From assembly GCA_964443745.1 (NCBI GenBank), contig CAYUEN010000004.1:14428-78427 (forward strand): a stretch of 64,000 nucleotides of DNA, read 5' to 3'. Shown piece after piece: positions 62,501 through 64,000 of this stretch (positions are counted from its first letter, which is position 1; each line of letters begins with the position of its first letter). The position numbers were made by a program, and so were the translations under genes. The DNA comes from CAYUEN01 sp964443745. Lineage in GTDB: Bacteria > Campylobacterota > Campylobacteria > Campylobacterales > QNZT01. The notes below the pieces were generated by a model. The model was not told the origin of the DNA. It was given only the letters and a program-made list of their open reading frames with translations, and ran no database searches.

Positions 62501-63463
62501 GAACAAGCCTACACCTCCGAAGATATCGCCCGGATGGATGACGAAACGCTTGAAAAGGTGTTGAACCGAAAGGTCCTTTTCGCCAGAGCCCGTCCCGAGG
62601 ACAAACTCAGAATCGTAAAAAACCTCCAGAGGATGCACCATATCGTGGGGATGACCGGAGACGGAGTCAACGACGCGCCCGCCCTCAAACAGGCCGATAT
62701 CGGTATCGCGATGGGCAAAAAAGGGACCGACGTCGCCAAGGCCGCCGCCGATATGGTACTGCTTGACGACAACTTCGCCACGATAATTCGCGCACTCAGA
62801 GAGGGTCGCCGTCAATACGACAACGTCAAAAAATTCGTCACCTATCTGCTTTCGTCCAATACCGGCGAGGTGATCGCGATTTTTATGAACATCATCCTCG
62901 GAGGCCCGCTGATTCTGTTGCCGGTGCAGATTTTGTGGATGAATCTGGTCACCGACGGGATGACGGCCGTGGCGCTCGGCGTGGAGCCGGCCGAAAAAGG
63001 AATCATGAAACGTCCTCCCAGATCGCTGGAAGAGCCTATAGTGGGAAGATGGGAGATCGGAATGATCGCCGTGTTGGGTGCCTATATCGGCATCGCGACG
63101 CTCTGGCTGCATCATCACTATCTCGCATCCGGTCAACCCGATGGCGAAATTCTCGCCCAGACGGTCGCATTCACCGGTATCATCGTATTGGAGAAGATGA
63201 ATGTCTTCAACTATCGCTCCTTTTCGGGCCCGATCGTGAAGACGACGGGATTTTTCTCCAACGGATGGATTCTGGTGGCGATCGTCACGACTCTGGGATT
63301 GCAGGCGTGCGCCCTCTATCTGCCGTTTTTGCAAAAAGCGCTCCATACGGTACCGCTTGGCTGGAGCGAGTGGGGCGTCATCTTCGCCGTCGCGGTTCCG
63401 ATCTATGTGATGACCGAAACCTTCAAATGGTTCAGATGGAAAAGAGAGAGGAGGAGAGCATGA
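59543..63463 (+). CDS. Fusion of CPA2-type cation/proton antiporter and P-type cation ATPase
   Basis: One continuous 1306-residue frame. Residues 1 to about 400 form a 12-helix antiporter domain of the CPA2/KefB type with a paired Asp165-Asp166 in GVLDDV and the GLDARLTTEIIVA stretch. Residues about 420-1306 are a complete P2-type (SERCA-like) ATPase: TGES 581-584, PEGL 697-700, phosphorylation Asp740 in DKTGT, GDGVND 1039-1044 and C-terminal helices. It probably exchanges or pumps Ca2+/Na+/K+. Whether both halves act on the same ion is unknown. No internal ribosome binding site or stop suggests two separate genes. Confidence 0.85.
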   Translation: MMETVEISRILFDLSLIFFLTFALGALLARVRIPVILSALFVGMGLRYLPLFEHILQTPRLAEIFDFLSNLGVLFLLLYIGLQIEMKKMMQSSRDIVWLTVLNTLFPFVLGMAVMFAFGYGPVIAFVIGMTRMPTAEAVIVPILDEFKMIKSRIGTFIIGAGVLDDVIEVFLVGFVSVWIGVRAGAGEGGMVVLFFGILSFVIFSYIFYAYFARIVHRFIPKSTSNLLIFSLMILFVFGGFSEKTEIGMVVGAITAGVVLRPILEKAGKNGAFVSKTISTVSYGFFGIIFFFWIGFNIDLGGLLEEPILAIALYLAGTIGKLLGVFLMVPMKRLSFKEALTIGVGLDARLTTEIIVAQLLFFSHIIDSTLFTALVAASSFTALTVPLIFTLLVRHYGKSLEGGGTKPLSAPKKRLYPWHAKPLKEILSRLDTDPQKGLDASKVRERAAYFGPNELQKIKKTPWYLILLRQFTDVLILILFAAAIVSLALGETADAITIFVIILLNALLGFVQEYKADTEIYKLQQMLSPECKVIRDGKERIVDAKSLVPGDIVVLEIGDRVPADLRLIEAQNLKVDESSLTGESLPVHKDLEPVAPDTPLAQRSDMVWMGTTVVNGLARGVVVRTGMETEFGEIARLTQTVEHKPTPLQKKLARLGKRLGIYSVSIAVSVALIGWMTGKGLMEMFLTGVSLAVAVVPEGLPAVVTITLALGIRAMVKQKALLRRLQAAETLGSATVLCSDKTGTITQNEMTVKKIWLPSGMLDVTGIGYDPAGHFEKEGKRFDYENAPDLRLLLKTGLVCNHAKVTKEGDEWKIIGEPTEASLIVAAYKAWMSPEPRRVVTEFSFNSIRKRMSVVVEENAHLRAYVKGAPEVILERSRWLLDSGKVREIDDKSRERIMTQYKKMASEGLRTLALAYRDLPADTPMREEAVEKELVFLGIVGIIDPPHEEAAESIAMAKEAGVKVIMITGDSPETALAIAEKVGLETEQAYTSEDIARMDDETLEKVLNRKVLFARARPEDKLRIVKNLQRMHHIVGMTGDGVNDAPALKQADIGIAMGKKGTDVAKAAADMVLLDDNFATIIRALREGRRQYDNVKKFVTYLLSSNTGEVIAIFMNIILGGPLILLPVQILWMNLVTDGMTAVALGVEPAEKGIMKRPPRSLEEPIVGRWEIGMIAVLGAYIGIATLWLHHHYLASGQPDGEILAQTVAFTGIIVLEKMNVFNYRSFSGPIVKTTGFFSNGWILVAIVTTLGLQACALYLPFLQKALHTVPLGWSEWGVIFAVAVPIYVMTETFKWFRWKRERRRA

Positions 63464-64000
63464 CACCGCTGGATATCACCTTCGTCAAACAGATCGCCGT
63501 GGTGTTGGGCATCGGATTGATGATCGGCCTGCAGCGTGAAATCTACTATCTGCAGCAAAAGCGGGAGGAGTTCGCGGGTACGCGCACCTTTACGCTGATC
63601 GCGCTGATGGGTTATCTGAGCGGTTGGATCGGTAGGGAGGTTCCCCACTTCCTGCCGGTGGCGCTGTTTGGTTTCTCGCTGCTCGTCGCGGTCGCCTATA
63701 CCTATAAACTCTATCTCCAAAAACATCGAGGCGCGACATCCGAAGTCGCCGCGATCGTGACGTTTATGCTGGGTGTGACGGTGGAGAAGGGCCATCCCGA
63801 CTATGCGGTATTTTTGACGGTGATCGTCGTTGTTTTTTTGGAGTTCAAAAGTCGTTTTCGCCTTTTCGAGGAGCATGTCGCGCCGCAGGATACGCAGGCG
63901 GCGGCTCTTTTTCTGCTGATCACCTTCGTCGTGTTGCCGCTGTTACCGGATAGGACGATCGATCCCTGGCATGTCTTCAATCCCTACCAGACATGGTTGA
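63460..64000 (+). CDS. MgtC-like/DUF4010 membrane protein, 3'-truncated by window edge
   Basis: A membrane protein, open to the window end (180 codons seen). GIGLMIGLQRE and GTRTFTLIALMGYLSGWIG are the MgtC/SapB-type motif, followed by several helices as in the fused MgtC-DUF4010 proteins. MgtC proteins modulate ion homeostasis. It overlaps the ATPase fusion by ATGA, with GGAGGAGAG upstream, so the pair is cotranscribed; this fits a joint role in ion homeostasis. Confidence 0.83.
   Translation, partial: MTPLDITFVKQIAVVLGIGLMIGLQREIYYLQQKREEFAGTRTFTLIALMGYLSGWIGREVPHFLPVALFGFSLLVAVAYTYKLYLQKHRGATSEVAAIVTFMLGVTVEKGHPDYAVFLTVIVVVFLEFKSRFRLFEEHVAPQDTQAAALFLLITFVVLPLLPDRTIDPWHVFNPYQTWL

Noticed and set aside
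1..64000. tRNA, rRNA, insertion sequence, prophage or CRISPR-Cas genes
   Set aside because: All gaps are short and none showed a tRNA-like fold, transposase, integrase, cas or phage gene by eye.

Overview
The window is a dense, roughly 50% GC bacterial chromosome segment with about 62 protein genes, short intergenic gaps (none above 300 bp) and many overlapping start/stop codons. The gene set points to a Campylobacterota (epsilonproteobacterial) chemolithotroph of hydrothermal or marine type. The evidence is a FlgR-like sigma-54 regulator, HemJ, SQR-like and multiheme cytochrome genes, PilJ/NIT-type sensors and a DUF1931 histone-fold gene. A Hydrogenimonas-like organism would fit, but this is inference. 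No rRNA, tRNA, CRISPR array, insertion sequence or prophage was seen.

Layout. 1-9381: 3' part of gyrA, a membrane rhodanese, a UbiB-family kinase-like gene, then a plus-strand run DUF3137 - flgR-like - asd - yqhA-like - hemE. 9492-12396: Crp/Fnr regulator overlapping a CorA-like channel, then a YfdX plus DUF1931 pair. 12385-20163: mixed single genes (DadA-like, radical SAM, PEBP, CmoA-like, TPR, zinc-ribbon, LhgO, HemJ). 20258-27831: one compact plus-strand operon holding a complete pyruvate (or 2-oxo acid) dehydrogenase complex (E1a, E1b, E2, E3) with LipB and LipA, an AhpD-like protein, a TrpD2-like protein and a hemerythrin. 27941-29572: siroheme nitrite/sulfite reductase.

29663-34098: an outer-membrane pair, a 1167-residue barrel-type protein and an SdrD-like/OmpA protein. 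34173-38868: a HAD phosphatase, then a minus-strand four-gene cluster of three exported proteins (two clearly PilJ/NarX-like) and a NIT-domain membrane protein with a degenerate kinase-like end; its first gene seems to start at ATT. 39022-44326: DUF2062, a DUF1800/DUF1501 pair, a di-heme lipoprotein, DUF134, a Sel1 protein, a Lys/Arg-rich exported protein and a Gly-Lys-Gly repeat exported protein. 44474-46579: DUF4160/DUF2442 pair and an OmpR-type two-component system. 46626-50120: SO_0444-type permease and a 12-heme cytochrome.

50324-58254: flavin reductase, ICMT-like, YebC, a split permease pair, SQR-like flavoprotein with a strong promoter, DUF2905, a lipoprotein and a second DUF1800/DUF1501 pair. 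58355-64000: Nudix, methyltransferase, a 1306-residue single-ORF fusion of a CPA2-type antiporter with a P-type ATPase, and the start of an MgtC-like/DUF4010 gene that leaves the window.

Most notable: the antiporter-ATPase fusion, the nitrate-sensor-like cluster without a clear output, and two promoters carrying the same 11-bp-spaced direct repeat at the same distance from a -10 element. One of those promoters drives a DUF1800/DUF1501 pair and the other the Gly-Lys-Gly protein, close to an OmpR-type regulator gene.
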